Source: JAWPMT01 sp965267435 (lineage in GTDB: Bacteria > Bacteroidota > Bacteroidia > Cytophagales > Cyclobacteriaceae). From it: DNA of 64,000 nt. Both the position numbers and the translations under genes were made by a program. Shown here piece by piece: positions 34,514 to 43,951 of this stretch (position 1 is the first letter of the stretch; each line of letters starts with the position of its first letter). The DNA lies in assembly GCA_965267435.1 (NCBI GenBank), contig OZ253960.1:682001-746000 (forward strand), in the 5' to 3' direction. The notes under the pieces were generated by a model. That model was given only the letters and a program-made list of their open reading frames with translations, ran no database searches and was not told the origin of the DNA.

Positions 34514-34543
34514 GACTGCGTTACTTAAAAGACATTAATAAAT

Positions 34544-34573
34544 GGGATATCACACTAGTGTATCCCTTTTTTT
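34544..34573 (+). terminator. Terminator after the histone H1-like gene
   Basis: GGGATA (34544-34549) pairs with TATCCC (34561-34566), followed by a run of seven T residues. It starts 30 bp after the stop codon and lies just before the end of the convergent dapA. Confidence 0.75.
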
Positions 34574-34583
34574 GTGCCCTTTT

Positions 34584-35474
34584 CTAAGCGTTGGTAGCCT
34601 TTAAGTCTTCGAGAGCGATCTTGAATTGCGCCTCAAGCAGTTTGGAGCCCTCGGCAAGGGGTGATCGTACGTAGGGGGCGACGATCCCTGCCGCACTGAG
34701 TCCCGTCTTGATGGAACTGGGGTTGCCCTCTGCCGTGCTCAAGTGATAAAATGGAGAAAGCCTGCGATGGTGGGCACTTGCACCCTTGAAGTCGTTTCTG
34801 CCGGCTTTTTCGATCATTTGTGCATACTCATGAGGCAGCAGATTGGCCAGTACTGAGATCACTCCCTCTGCACCAATAGACATGGCTGGCAATGCGAGAC
34901 TGTCCTCTCCGGAAAGAAGTAGAAACCCCTCGGGCCGATCCCGAGCTACCCTTGTCACCTGCAGCATGTCGTGGGTGGCATCCTTGATGCCTATGATGTT
35001 TTCGACCTCAGCCAGTGCGAGGGTCGTATCGGAATCTATATTGGAGGCTGTACGGAACGGTACGTTGTACAGGATAATTGGATGCTCCGATGCTCTCGCG
35101 ATTTGCGTGTAGTGATGCTTGATTCCTTCCTGCGACGGGCGGTTGTAGTAAGGGCTCACCGACAAAAGCGCCACAGCTTTGAGGTGTGCCACTATGGGTA
35201 GCTTCTCCAGGATCTCCTGGGTGCTATTGCCTCCCAGTCCCAGGACGACTGGCTTACGGCCGTGGCAATATTCCAAAGTATGGCTAATAATAGACATCTT
35301 CTCATCCCACGAGAAAACAGGAGATTCTCCGGTGGTACCCAGAGAAACGAGGTAGTCCACACCGCCGTCAATGACATGATCTATGAGCCTCTCCAGCCCA
35401 TCAAAATCAATTGAGCGATCTTCTTTCAGAGGTGTCACTAGTGCCACACCCGTACCGTGCAGTTCATTTGCCAT
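34584..35474 (-). CDS. dapA: 4-hydroxy-tetrahydrodipicolinate synthase
   Basis: This 296-residue TIM-barrel enzyme condenses pyruvate with aspartate semialdehyde in lysine and diaminopimelate synthesis. Visible motifs are GVALVTPLKEDRSIDFDGLE, LGTTGESPVFSWDEK (Thr47/Thr48), SPYYNRPSQEG, ILYNVPFRT (Tyr136) and the Schiff-base lysine in IIGIKDATHD (Lys164). The start codon overlaps the stop of the DUF6913 gene (TGATG). It is the last gene of the ligA - DUF6913 - dapA operon. Confidence 0.95.
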   Translation of the reverse strand: MANELHGTGVALVTPLKEDRSIDFDGLERLIDHVIDGGVDYLVSLGTTGESPVFSWDEKMSIISHTLEYCHGRKPVVLGLGGNSTQEILEKLPIVAHLKAVALLSVSPYYNRPSQEGIKHHYTQIARASEHPIILYNVPFRTASNIDSDTTLALAEVENIIGIKDATHDMLQVTRVARDRPEGFLLLSGEDSLALPAMSIGAEGVISVLANLLPHEYAQMIEKAGRNDFKGASAHHRRLSPFYHLSTAEGNPSSIKTGLSAAGIVAPYVRSPLAEGSKLLEAQFKIALEDLKATNA

Positions 35475-35977
35475 CAGGAAATCATTCTTAAGTAATCCAA
35501 CAACGCTCTATGCTTTTTCTCTTCCTTCTTGGGCTTTACAATGAAGTTCAACATATCGGAGGCCATTTCGGGGGATGTCGACAAACCGATTCGCAAGGGG
35601 CATTGGCATTTAGAAACGACAAATTGCGTCAAATTATCTGGTTTTTCGTCAAGAATAAGCAACATGTCCAGCGAGCGCGAGGTGTACTTCTGAAGTGTTG
35701 CTGACTTTAGCTTACCGAAAAATGAGACATCCTGGGCGATGTAAAAAGGGTAGGTGTAGGTCTTGTCCTTATCGGGCTTCAGGACCCGCATAAGCGGGAA
35801 GATGTTCTTTTGGTCGTCGAGTAGCTCTTTCTCAAGGTGCTTGAAGCTCTTCATGCCCTCAGTATTCTCCGTAAACAGGATGCCAATATCACGTGCGTCC
35901 AGGTAGTTGCGAATCTCGCTGATGTCCGTCGCAGTAGTGGGTTTTGTGAAATACTTGAGCAGTCCGGTTCTGAGCAT
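35474..35977 (-). CDS. DUF6913 family protein
   Basis: This 167-residue cytoplasmic protein begins MLRTGLLKYFTKPTTATDIS. It has no signal peptide and no obvious catalytic motif; residues 80-140 contain DVSFFGKLKSATLQKYTSRS and FVVSKCQCPLRIGLST. I assign it to DUF6913, a short Bacteroidota-specific family often found between ligA and dapA. Function is unknown. It begins 3 bp after ligA and overlaps dapA by one base, so it is translated with them. Confidence 0.75.
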   Translation of the reverse strand: MLRTGLLKYFTKPTTATDISEIRNYLDARDIGILFTENTEGMKSFKHLEKELLDDQKNIFPLMRVLKPDKDKTYTYPFYIAQDVSFFGKLKSATLQKYTSRSLDMLLILDEKPDNLTQFVVSKCQCPLRIGLSTSPEMASDMLNFIVKPKKEEKKHRALLDYLRMIS

Positions 35978-35980
35978 CCG

Positions 35981-38029
35981 CTAAGATATCATTTTTAAGA
36001 ATTCTCCTTCGTCAATCATTTGGATACCCAAACTTTCGGCTTTGGCCAGCTTTGCCGGGCCCATGTTACTACCAGCCACAAGGAAATCGGTCTTGCTGCT
36101 GATACTCGACCCCACTTTGCCGCCATGCTGCTTGATCAACGTTTTCATCTCTTCCCTTCCCAGCGACTCAAAGACACCTGAGACAACGAGTGTTTGCCCA
36201 ACGAGTTTGTCACTCAGAGGCCCATTCGAGCCACGGGACTCCAGTTGCACACCAGCCGCTTTCAGTCTGTTGATGAGGTCTACATTCTTCTCATTACCAA
36301 AAAAGTCTACGACGCTTTCAGCTATGCGCTCACCAATCTCATAAACCCCTGCGATTTCTTCCTGGGTTGCCACCATCAGCTTGTCTATAGACCCGAAGTG
36401 ATCTGCGAGACGTTCGGCGACAGTTTTGCCGACATACCGTATGCCAAGGCCGAAGAGAACGATGGGGAAGAGAGCTTCCTTCGATTTCTGAATCGACTCT
36501 AAAATATTGTTTGCCGTCTTTTCTTTGATCGAGCGCTTTTTCAGTTCGCCTGTCTTGCTGTCCTCGTCTTCAAAGACCAGCCCGTTGATCTGGTCAAATG
36601 TCAATTGATAAAGGTCTGCGACGTCATTGACCAACCCCTGGGCGTGAAAGCCCTTGACAGTGCGGGGCCCCAAGGTCTCGATACCCACCGCATTGCGGGA
36701 GATGAAGTGCTCGATCCTGCCGAGGACCTGCGGGGGGCACCCATCTACGTTTGGGCAGTAATGGACAGCCTCAGACTCTTTGCGCTCCAGCTTGGTGTTG
36801 CACTCCGGACAATGGGTGATGTATTCAATGGGTTGGGCATTGGCCACCCGTTTGCCCATCACTACTCCTGTGACCTTGGGAATGATCTCTCCGCCCTTTT
36901 CTACCATGACTGTATCATCCTTGTGCAGGTCCAGTCGTTTGATTTCATTCGCATTGTGCAGAGAGGCCCGTTTTACGGTGGTGCCGGCAAGCAAGACCGG
37001 CTGCAGCTCAGCCACCGGCGTAATGGCCCCTGTCCTTCCCACCTGGTAGGTCACGCCAAGTAGTTGTGTCTCAGCATGCTCGGCTTTGTATTTGAAGGCA
37101 ATGGCCCAGCGAGGGATCTTCGCAGTGTAGCCCAACTCCTCCTGATGATCCAGGCGATTTACTTTCAGGACGATGCCGTCGGTATCTACCGGTAGTGTCT
37201 GGCGCTTATGCTCCCATTCATCGATGTAGGCAATGACCTCGTCCATCGTCGAACACTGACGGAAGTGGGGGGACACCCTGAAGCCCCAGTCCTTCAGCAG
37301 CTGAAGGGATGCGCCATGACTGGAGGCGATGGGTTCTTCGGTGTTGAGAGCATAGAGATAGCAATCCAGCTTGCGGGATGCCACAATGCGAGAATCCTGC
37401 ATCTTCATGGTGCCAGAAGCGGTGTTTCTTGGATTGGCCAATAGCGTCTCCCCCTGAGCCTCGCGTTCTCTGTTGAGTTCCTTGAAAACTTGCAACGGCA
37501 TAAAAACCTCCCCACGTACTTCGAAGAAAGATGGGATCTTCGCGGCCCGGATCTTCAGTGGGAGGGAGCGGATGGTCTTGGCGTTTGCCGTGATGTCATC
37601 ACCTTTGATGCCATCCCCCCTCGTAACGGCCCTTGTTAGTACGCCATTCTCATAGGTGAAGCTCATCGCCAGCCCGTCAAATTTCAATTCGCACAGGTAT
37701 TCGTATTCGTTGGTTCCCAGTCCCTTTTGCACTCTTTGATCAAAGTCTTCGAGCTCTTCCCGGGAATAGGTATTTCCGAGCGAAAACATCCGATATCGGT
37801 GTTGTACGCTGTCGAAGATCTTGGTGACGGTGCCACCTACACGCTGAGTCGGAGAATCTGGCCTTTTCCACTCGGGAAACCGCTCCTCCAGCGCCTCAAG
37901 CTCCTTCAGCTTCTGGTCAAATTCATAGTCTGATATCTCGATGCGATGTTCCTGATAGTAGATGTGATTGTGATGATTCAATTCATCCGTCAGGGCATCG
38001 ATCGCCTCTTTGATCTTATCGTCGGACAT
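35981..38029 (-). CDS. ligA: NAD-dependent DNA ligase
   Basis: This 682-residue protein is a complete LigA. It has the Ia domain YYQEHRIEISDYEFDQKL, the adenylation lysine in CELKFDGLAMSF (Lys116) and GRTGAITPVAEL of the OB fold. A four-cysteine zinc finger (CPEC...CPNVDGC), helix-hairpin-helix repeats and a C-terminal BRCT domain (TLVVSGVFESLGREEMKTLI) follow. It seals nicks in replication and repair using NAD. The frame extends upstream to 38167, but the homology begins at MSDDKIKEAI, so I use the ATG at 38029. A perfect -7 box lies 15 bp upstream of it. Confidence 0.96.
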   Translation of the reverse strand: MSDDKIKEAIDALTDELNHHNHIYYQEHRIEISDYEFDQKLKELEALEERFPEWKRPDSPTQRVGGTVTKIFDSVQHRYRMFSLGNTYSREELEDFDQRVQKGLGTNEYEYLCELKFDGLAMSFTYENGVLTRAVTRGDGIKGDDITANAKTIRSLPLKIRAAKIPSFFEVRGEVFMPLQVFKELNREREAQGETLLANPRNTASGTMKMQDSRIVASRKLDCYLYALNTEEPIASSHGASLQLLKDWGFRVSPHFRQCSTMDEVIAYIDEWEHKRQTLPVDTDGIVLKVNRLDHQEELGYTAKIPRWAIAFKYKAEHAETQLLGVTYQVGRTGAITPVAELQPVLLAGTTVKRASLHNANEIKRLDLHKDDTVMVEKGGEIIPKVTGVVMGKRVANAQPIEYITHCPECNTKLERKESEAVHYCPNVDGCPPQVLGRIEHFISRNAVGIETLGPRTVKGFHAQGLVNDVADLYQLTFDQINGLVFEDEDSKTGELKKRSIKEKTANNILESIQKSKEALFPIVLFGLGIRYVGKTVAERLADHFGSIDKLMVATQEEIAGVYEIGERIAESVVDFFGNEKNVDLINRLKAAGVQLESRGSNGPLSDKLVGQTLVVSGVFESLGREEMKTLIKQHGGKVGSSISSKTDFLVAGSNMGPAKLAKAESLGIQMIDEGEFLKMIS

Positions 38030-38044
38030 GGCTTGGGTAAAAAT

Positions 38045-38052
38045 CAAAAATA
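38045..38052 (-). promoter_or_regulatory. -7 box of the ligA operon
   Basis: On the minus strand 38052-38045 reads TATTTTTG, a perfect TAnnTTTG element ending 15 nt before the ligA ATG. No clear -33 TTTG is present at 19-21 nt. Confidence 0.45.
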
Positions 38053-38130
38053 GCCATCCGCCACTTTTCTGTAAGCACATTGTGAGGGAATAATCTTGAA
38101 TTATCACCCTCATCCTTGGACCACAAGCTC

Positions 38131-38138
38131 TAGTTTTG
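38131..38138 (+). promoter_or_regulatory. -7 box directly before the CCA-adding enzyme gene
   Basis: TAGTTTTG matches TAnnTTTG exactly and ends 9 nt before the ATG at 38148, so the predicted 5' leader is only a few bases. An alternative TTG start lies inside the box itself, which argues for the ATG. Confidence 0.45.
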
Positions 38139-38147
38139 CCATCTGAT

Positions 38148-39569
38148 ATGATCCGTGACTTTCGCAAACACCTTGAGGAGACATCGATTCTGACAGATAT
38201 TGCCAGGATCGCAAAGGGGCTGAACCTTGAGTCCTACGTCATTGGTGGATACGTACGAGATCTACTCTTATCGAGACCTTCCAAAGACATAGATATTGTA
38301 TGTGTCGGTTCAGGGATACAATTGGCCCAAAAGGTGAAGGACGAGTTGGGTGACGAAGCGTCATTGGCCGTCTATAAGAGGTTTGGCACAGCAGCTGTCC
38401 GGTCCGGCGACTATGAGCTCGAGTTTGTCGGTGCGCGACGTGAGTCGTACCGGTCGGATTCGCGAAAGCCGATCGTCGAAGACGGCACGCTGCAGGATGA
38501 TCAGAACCGCCGGGACTTCACGATCAATGCGCTGGCCATCAGCCTCAATGAAGGCTCATTCGGGGCTCTGGTAGATCCCTTTGGTGGGGTTGCTGACTTA
38601 GAGCAGAAGACCATCCGGACACCCATGGACCCCGAGGTGACCTTTTCTGACGACCCATTAAGGATCATGCGCGCCATTCGGTTTTCTTCGCAATTGGGTT
38701 TTGATATAGAGGCTGACACTTTTCAGGGGATCCTTGCCATGAAAGACCGGCTGGAAATTGTATCGCAGGAGCGGATCACGGACGAGCTCAACAAGATCAT
38801 TCTTAGCCCCAAGCCCTCTTACGGTTTTAGACTGCTGTATTCTTCCGGAATACTTCAGAAGATCTTCCCGGAGATGGCCGCCTTACAGGGTGTGAGTATC
38901 AAAGATGGCAAGGGCCACAAAGACAACTTCTACCATACGCTGCAGGTGCTGGACAATGTGGCGGAAGTCAGCGACGATCTGTGGCTTAGGTGGGCCGCTG
39001 TACTGCATGATATTGCTAAGCCCGCAACCCAGCGATATTCGCCGAAAGTTGGATGGACATTTCATGGACACGAGGACCTGGGAGCGAAATGGGTGCCCAG
39101 GATTTTTCGCCGGTTGAAGCTTCCTCAGAATCAGAAGATGCTCTATGTGCAGAAACTGGTGAGGTTGCATCTGCGACCAATTGCACTGGTCAGCGAAGTA
39201 GTGACGGACTCGGCGGTGAGGCGATTACTGTTCGAGGCTGGAGAGGATGTGGAGGATCTTATGAAGCTCTGCCGAGCCGATATCACGTCGAAAAACCACA
39301 ACCGTGTCCGCCGATATTTGCAAAATTTCACAAAAGTGGAACAGAAAATGGTGGAGGTAGAGGAGAAAGATCACCTGCGAAATTTTCAGCTGCCCGTCAC
39401 TGGTGAAATGATCATGGAGACCTTCTCAGTGCCGCCAGGTAAGGTCGTAGGCGATATAAAGGCCGAAATCAAAGAGGCGATCCTCGATGGCGTCATCCCC
39501 AATGAGAAGGAGAGGGCCGTCGAATTAATGCTACAGATTGGAAAACGCAGAGGATTAGAAGCTAAATAG
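38148..39569 (+). CDS. CCA-adding/poly(A) polymerase-type tRNA nucleotidyltransferase with HD domain
   Basis: This 473-residue protein has the class II nucleotidyltransferase head: SYVIGGYVRDLLLSRPSKDI with DIDIVCVG carrying the metal-binding aspartates. QDDQNRRDFTINALAI, DPLRIMRAIRFSSQLGF and an HD-type domain follow (FYHTLQVLDNVAEVSDDLWL, AAVLHDIAKPA, FHGHEDLGAKW). It adds or repairs the 3' CCA of tRNAs; the HD domain may give phosphatase or phosphodiesterase activity. It diverges from the ligA operon across about 118 bp. I use the ATG at 38148. Confidence 0.9.
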   Translation: MIRDFRKHLEETSILTDIARIAKGLNLESYVIGGYVRDLLLSRPSKDIDIVCVGSGIQLAQKVKDELGDEASLAVYKRFGTAAVRSGDYELEFVGARRESYRSDSRKPIVEDGTLQDDQNRRDFTINALAISLNEGSFGALVDPFGGVADLEQKTIRTPMDPEVTFSDDPLRIMRAIRFSSQLGFDIEADTFQGILAMKDRLEIVSQERITDELNKIILSPKPSYGFRLLYSSGILQKIFPEMAALQGVSIKDGKGHKDNFYHTLQVLDNVAEVSDDLWLRWAAVLHDIAKPATQRYSPKVGWTFHGHEDLGAKWVPRIFRRLKLPQNQKMLYVQKLVRLHLRPIALVSEVVTDSAVRRLLFEAGEDVEDLMKLCRADITSKNHNRVRRYLQNFTKVEQKMVEVEEKDHLRNFQLPVTGEMIMETFSVPPGKVVGDIKAEIKEAILDGVIPNEKERAVELMLQIGKRRGLEAK

Positions 39570-39675
39570 ATCGAAACGTCTATTTTTGCCCCTTCGAAAC
39601 TGCGAGTCCATTTTGCCCTGCACTAATTGCTTTCGGGGATTGAGACTCAGATATGAACTTTTGATACGATAGACG

Positions 39676-40383
39676 ATGAAGAATTTGATTTTGACGGTCC
39701 TTTTGGTGGCATTTGGTTGGAGCGCAATGGCGCAGCAGGAGGAAGCACCTGCCCGCAACGACAGTTTGCCGTTCGATTTGCAGAAAAGTGCCTTTATCTA
39801 TACCACTGCGAAGCGATACAACGATCCGATCATCGCCCGAGCCGCCCTTTACAATATTCTTGCATACAATCCCCGTAACACGGCTATTTTGGATTCGCTG
39901 GCCTTGTCGTACATCGACTACCAACAGTGGGCGTCAGCAGTACTGGCTGCTCAGGACGCCTTGAGGATGAATCCCAATGATCACCTTGCAACGGAGATCG
40001 CTGCAGTTGCTTATGAAAACCTCGGTCTGGCAGACAAGGCGCTCACACATTATGAGTCCCTATATCTTGCCGATGAGAATATCAATACCCTCTATAAAGT
40101 GGCTTTTTTGCAGTTCAATCTCAAGAGATATACAGAAGCGCTCACATCAGCGGATATACTGATCAATGATGCGGAGACGGCAGCGCAGAAACTGGTTTTT
40201 CAAAAGAATCAACAGGAGAACCAGGAAGTGTCTATGGTTGCCGCTGTCTACAGGCTCAAGGCCATGGTAGAGGAGGAACGTGGTAATACCGACGAAGCCA
40301 AGGCGCACTACGGCAAGGCTTTGGAAATTCAGCCGGACTTCCAGATTGCCAAGCTGCAGTTGGAGGAGTTAAACAAGGGCTGA
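39676..40383 (+). CDS. Exported tetratricopeptide-repeat protein
   Basis: This 235-residue protein has a signal peptide ending near SAMAQQEE. About five TPR-like helical pairs follow, for example YNILAYNPRNTAILDSLALS, AALYNIL and LKAMVEEERGNTDEAKAHYG. It should act as a periplasmic or envelope scaffold, partner unknown. It starts 106 bp after the CCA enzyme and overlaps the convergent SRPBCC gene by 15 bp. Confidence 0.8.
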   Translation: MKNLILTVLLVAFGWSAMAQQEEAPARNDSLPFDLQKSAFIYTTAKRYNDPIIARAALYNILAYNPRNTAILDSLALSYIDYQQWASAVLAAQDALRMNPNDHLATEIAAVAYENLGLADKALTHYESLYLADENINTLYKVAFLQFNLKRYTEALTSADILINDAETAAQKLVFQKNQQENQEVSMVAAVYRLKAMVEEERGNTDEAKAHYGKALEIQPDFQIAKLQLEELNKG

Positions 40384-40836
40384 TACGGGCTCGCTCACTT
40401 TCTTGAGCTGATCCAACCAGTTCAGGAGATCTTCGTGCATCTTTCGATGGTTCATGAAGAGGAACAACATGAAACCCTGGAACGACTGCTGGACGGTTGC
40501 GACTGTTTGGTTCTCGTCGGTCGGGTCAAGTGTCCACAAATAGATCGCTTTTACCAAGCCGAACTGTGCGGTCAGTGACAGACCGTATGGCGCTTTGATG
40601 TATTGGAAGGTGGATGAGATAGAATGCCCGTGATGATGCCATTTGAAGGAGTAGGGATCCTCCTCATCGACCTTCACCCACTTCACATCGCTATTCCACG
40701 TGGGCCATTTCTCCGCATCAACCAAATGGTTCCACACCTTTTCGATTGGGGCATTGATGATGATCGACTGTCGGTCCATAAGACTCGCATCTTCATCGAT
40801 CCTGCCTTCTTTGGCGATTTGCGATAATTTTCTCAT
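40369..40836 (-). CDS. SRPBCC (START/Bet v 1-like) domain protein
   Basis: This 155-residue protein contains DRQSIIINAPIEKVWNHLVD and AEKWPTWNSDVKWVKVDEED, the typical opening of the SRPBCC ligand-binding fold, and ends in a long C-terminal helix (HRKMHEDLLNWLDQLKKVSE). Such proteins bind hydrophobic ligands or act as cyclases or chaperone-like factors; no ligand can be named. Its 3' end overlaps the convergent TPR gene. Confidence 0.8.
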   Translation of the reverse strand: MRKLSQIAKEGRIDEDASLMDRQSIIINAPIEKVWNHLVDAEKWPTWNSDVKWVKVDEEDPYSFKWHHHGHSISSTFQYIKAPYGLSLTAQFGLVKAIYLWTLDPTDENQTVATVQQSFQGFMLFLFMNHRKMHEDLLNWLDQLKKVSEPVSALV

Positions 40837-40896
40837 GCTGAGAACTCTTCTGACGGTTAAGAGTAAACTTACTGTTTATTATCTATCTGAGGAAAT

Positions 40897-42246
40897 TTAT
40901 CCGTTGGCCGGTTTTTTGAGCTTTGTCAAGTAGTGATCATTGAGGATGAAAGAGAGAATGCCACCCAGTAGGTAGGTGGCCGCGAGTCCGCCAAAGATCC
41001 CTTGCACGTCCCAGAACGTTGAGCCAAGATAGATCAGTGGGATACCCACAATAAGCATCTGTATGACCGTCACCCATAAGGCTGGGATGGGCCAACCGAT
41101 CGTATTGAGGTTGCTATTGACCACGCCTGTGATGCCTTGGAACCCAAAGCCTAGGGGAATAATGTATAGAAACCACTTCACGGCCTCTATCACTTTTGGA
41201 TCATCACTGAAGACTCTGGCGACTGGATCTGCGGAGAACGCCAGGATGGCCCAGAGGCAGACGCCGTAGATGAGAGAAAACCGAGTGCTGATCGATAGGC
41301 AGCGCGCGATTCTACCAATGTCATTCTTTCCCAGGTTCTGACCCGCAAAGGGTCCAATGGAGGCGGATAGGGCGAATAATACGCTCATGGCGAGGAACTC
41401 CAGACGGCTACCAACACCAAAGGCGGCCACTGCATATTCACCGTACTGCGCAAGGAATGCCGTAATGACCCCGGTGGCCACAGGCACGATGATCCTCGAA
41501 GCCCCGGAGGGTATCGCGATGCCGAGGATGGCCTTCCAGCACCCGCGAAGAACGGCCTTGGTGGGAAATGTGAGGGTGATCAATCGCTGTCGAAAATAGA
41601 GGACGTACAATGAGAGTATCATCGTAAGGCTGCGGGAGATGGCCGTGGCAATCGCCGCACCTCGAAGGCCCAACGCCGGGATCGGCCCCCAGCCAAAAAT
41701 CAAGAGAGGGTCTAGTACGGCATTGACGAATACGGCAAATACCATGATCAGACTAGGTGTTCGTGGGTCACCCATCGCACGAATGGCAGAGTTGCCTACG
41801 AAAGGGATCACAACGAAGAAGAGGGCGAGATACCAGATCGTCATGTACGAAGTCACGAGAGGCATGAGGTCATTGCTGACACCAAGGAGCCGAAAGACCG
41901 GCTTCATCGTCACGAGACCAATAGCGATGAAAGATCCAGCGATGACCAGTGCCAGGAAGAGGCTATCGGTTGTTTCTCGTCTGGCCTTTTCTAGATTGCC
42001 CTGGCCAATGGATCGGGAAATCAATGCCGTGGCACCAATGCCCAGCCCCTGGACGACGCTGAAGATCACCATGATCACAGGGAAGGTGAAGCTCAGGGCC
42101 GCAAGTTCTCGTTTGCCCAGTTGGCCGACGAAGTAGGTGTCGATGAGATTGAAGGCCACCATGCTGACTATGCCAAGCATCATGGGCAAAGTGAGCTGCA
42201 CCAGGCGCCGTGGGATCGACCCTGTGGTCAAGTCGAGGTTCTTCAA
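40897..42246 (-). CDS. MATE-family multidrug/sodium antiporter
   Basis: This 449-residue protein has twelve hydrophobic helices and the MATE pattern: LDLTTGSIPRRLVQLTLPMM at the start, NLIDTYFVGQLGKRELAALS, a mid-point AIRAMGDPRTPS and the second-half AFGVGSRLEFLAM. It exports drugs or metabolites in exchange for Na+ or H+. The start codon is a TTG at 42246, since the family start (a few residues before LTTGSI) leaves no room for an ATG. It is divergent from the PhoX gene. Confidence 0.92.
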   Translation of the reverse strand: MKNLDLTTGSIPRRLVQLTLPMMLGIVSMVAFNLIDTYFVGQLGKRELAALSFTFPVIMVIFSVVQGLGIGATALISRSIGQGNLEKARRETTDSLFLALVIAGSFIAIGLVTMKPVFRLLGVSNDLMPLVTSYMTIWYLALFFVVIPFVGNSAIRAMGDPRTPSLIMVFAVFVNAVLDPLLIFGWGPIPALGLRGAAIATAISRSLTMILSLYVLYFRQRLITLTFPTKAVLRGCWKAILGIAIPSGASRIIVPVATGVITAFLAQYGEYAVAAFGVGSRLEFLAMSVLFALSASIGPFAGQNLGKNDIGRIARCLSISTRFSLIYGVCLWAILAFSADPVARVFSDDPKVIEAVKWFLYIIPLGFGFQGITGVVNSNLNTIGWPIPALWVTVIQMLIVGIPLIYLGSTFWDVQGIFGGLAATYLLGGILSFILNDHYLTKLKKPANG

Positions 42247-42312
42247 AAACTTAGGATTTATTTAATAGTAAGACCTGTGTCTGTAATTTAGCAGGCAATC
42301 AAATAACACTTT

Positions 42313-43857
42313 ATGAATCGGCGCTCATTTATAGACTTTCTTGGAAGAGGTATTGTGATGGCCCCCCTGGCTCCCAGTTTGCTATCATCCTGCACGTCAG
42401 GTGGCGAGTATCTCTCGGAGGCGATCGAAGGGCTGAAGAGAGGGACTCGCTCAGATGCTGTCAACTTAATAGATGGGCTGGAGATGGAAATGTTGATCAA
42501 AGCCGGTGATCCGATTTCCGCCAATTTGAAGTTCGGTTATAACAACGACTACATCGCTTATCTGGCGGACCAGAAGCTACTGTGGGTCAACCACGAATCG
42601 GTAAACCCGAAACTGAATCCCACTTATCACCCCGACAAAGCCCGGCTTCGAAAAGATATACTCGTCGAAATGCAGGATGTTGGTGGATCCCTCTTAAGGA
42701 TACGGGAAAGGTGGGGTTCGTGGGAGGTGGTTCAGGACGATGAAGCCAATCATCGGCTCACTGCATCGGATCCTATTCCTTTTGAGTGGCATGAGCCCGT
42801 GGCTGGTTCTGATACAGCTACTGGTACGCTGGCAAACTGCTCTGGCGGTGTGACACCCTGGGGCACAATCCTTACTTGTGAAGAGAATTACGACTTCTTC
42901 TACGGTGATCGGGACTTTGAGACTGGAGAGTATGCGGAAAGCGAGCTCCAATGGGAGTTGTTCTTTCCGAGGAACAGGACGGAGCACTATGGCTGGGTTG
43001 TAGAGTTTGATCCAAAATCGAAGACAGCTAAAAAGCACGTGGCTCTGGGTCGGTTCGCCCACGAGTGTGCTACTGTCAAAGAGCTGGAGGACGGCAGGGT
43101 GGTGGTCTACAGTGGAGACGATAAGAACGGTGGCTGCCTCTACAAGTTTATTTCAGATGAGTCGGGCCAGCTGTCGCCTGGAAAGTTGTATGTCGGAAAC
43201 TTTTCAACAGGCCAATGGGAAGAGATAAGCTACGAGCGAGCCGAACTTGGCAATGTTTTCCCCAGTGAGACCGATATGAAGATCCGGACCCGCGAAGCCG
43301 CCCTGCTGGTTGGCGGTACACCACTTGACCGACCAGAAGACATTGAGATCGATCCACTGGATGGGTCCATCCTCGTATCACTGACTAACAATAAGCCCGA
43401 CGAGAACTATTTCGGATCGCTCATGAAGATCACGGAGAGCAGTGGCTATGATGGCCTGAGTTTTGGGTATGAGACCTACCTCGCAGGAGGAGAGGAGACT
43501 GGTTTTGCATGTCCTGATAATCTGGCCTTCGATGCCGCAGGTAGCTTGTGGTTTACATCCGACATTTCAGGGGGTGATATGAACCAACCCCCGTACGAAT
43601 CTTTTGGTAACAACGGACTGTTTGTTGTGCCCCGGAAGGGTGTCAATGCGGGTAAGGTGATTCAGGTGGCGAGTGCTCCGGATGACGCGGAATTTACGGG
43701 GCCATGTTTCGCCCCTGACGGGACCTTGTTTTTGGCTGTCCAACACCCGGGGGAGATGTCCGCAGGGCCTCAGGAACTTACCTCAAATTGGCCCGATGGC
43801 GCCGGAAATCTGCCGAGACCAGCAGTTATAACGATCAAAGGAAGTATCCTTTCCTAA
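42313..43857 (+). CDS. phoX: PhoX-family phosphatase
   Basis: This 514-residue protein has an N-terminal twin-arginine-like sequence (NRRSFIDFLGRGIVMAP) followed by a cysteine (LLSSCTSG) that could also serve as a lipobox. The core carries PhoX (DUF839) motifs: KLLWVNHESVNP, LANCSGGVTPWGTILTCEEN, GRFAHECATVKELEDGRVVV, DRPEDIEIDPLDGSILVS and GPCFAPDGTLFLAVQHPGE. PhoX enzymes are calcium- and iron-dependent monoesterases that release phosphate from organic esters outside the cytoplasm. No Pho-box-like regulator site is recognisable. Confidence 0.88.
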   Translation: MNRRSFIDFLGRGIVMAPLAPSLLSSCTSGGEYLSEAIEGLKRGTRSDAVNLIDGLEMEMLIKAGDPISANLKFGYNNDYIAYLADQKLLWVNHESVNPKLNPTYHPDKARLRKDILVEMQDVGGSLLRIRERWGSWEVVQDDEANHRLTASDPIPFEWHEPVAGSDTATGTLANCSGGVTPWGTILTCEENYDFFYGDRDFETGEYAESELQWELFFPRNRTEHYGWVVEFDPKSKTAKKHVALGRFAHECATVKELEDGRVVVYSGDDKNGGCLYKFISDESGQLSPGKLYVGNFSTGQWEEISYERAELGNVFPSETDMKIRTREAALLVGGTPLDRPEDIEIDPLDGSILVSLTNNKPDENYFGSLMKITESSGYDGLSFGYETYLAGGEETGFACPDNLAFDAAGSLWFTSDISGGDMNQPPYESFGNNGLFVVPRKGVNAGKVIQVASAPDDAEFTGPCFAPDGTLFLAVQHPGEMSAGPQELTSNWPDGAGNLPRPAVITIKGSILS

Positions 43858-43951
43858 CTTGCTACTAAGCAGTTATTTGCAATAAGCACAACCACGCTTG
43901 GCCACAAAGAAAACGGCCGAGAATTAGCAAATTTTTGCTATCAGTGTATTA

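Noticed and set aside
38030..38167. A 46-residue extension of LigA upstream of 38029.
   Set aside because: It crosses the predicted ligA -7 box and the divergent CCA-enzyme start and has no homology; LigA proteins begin at the chosen ATG.
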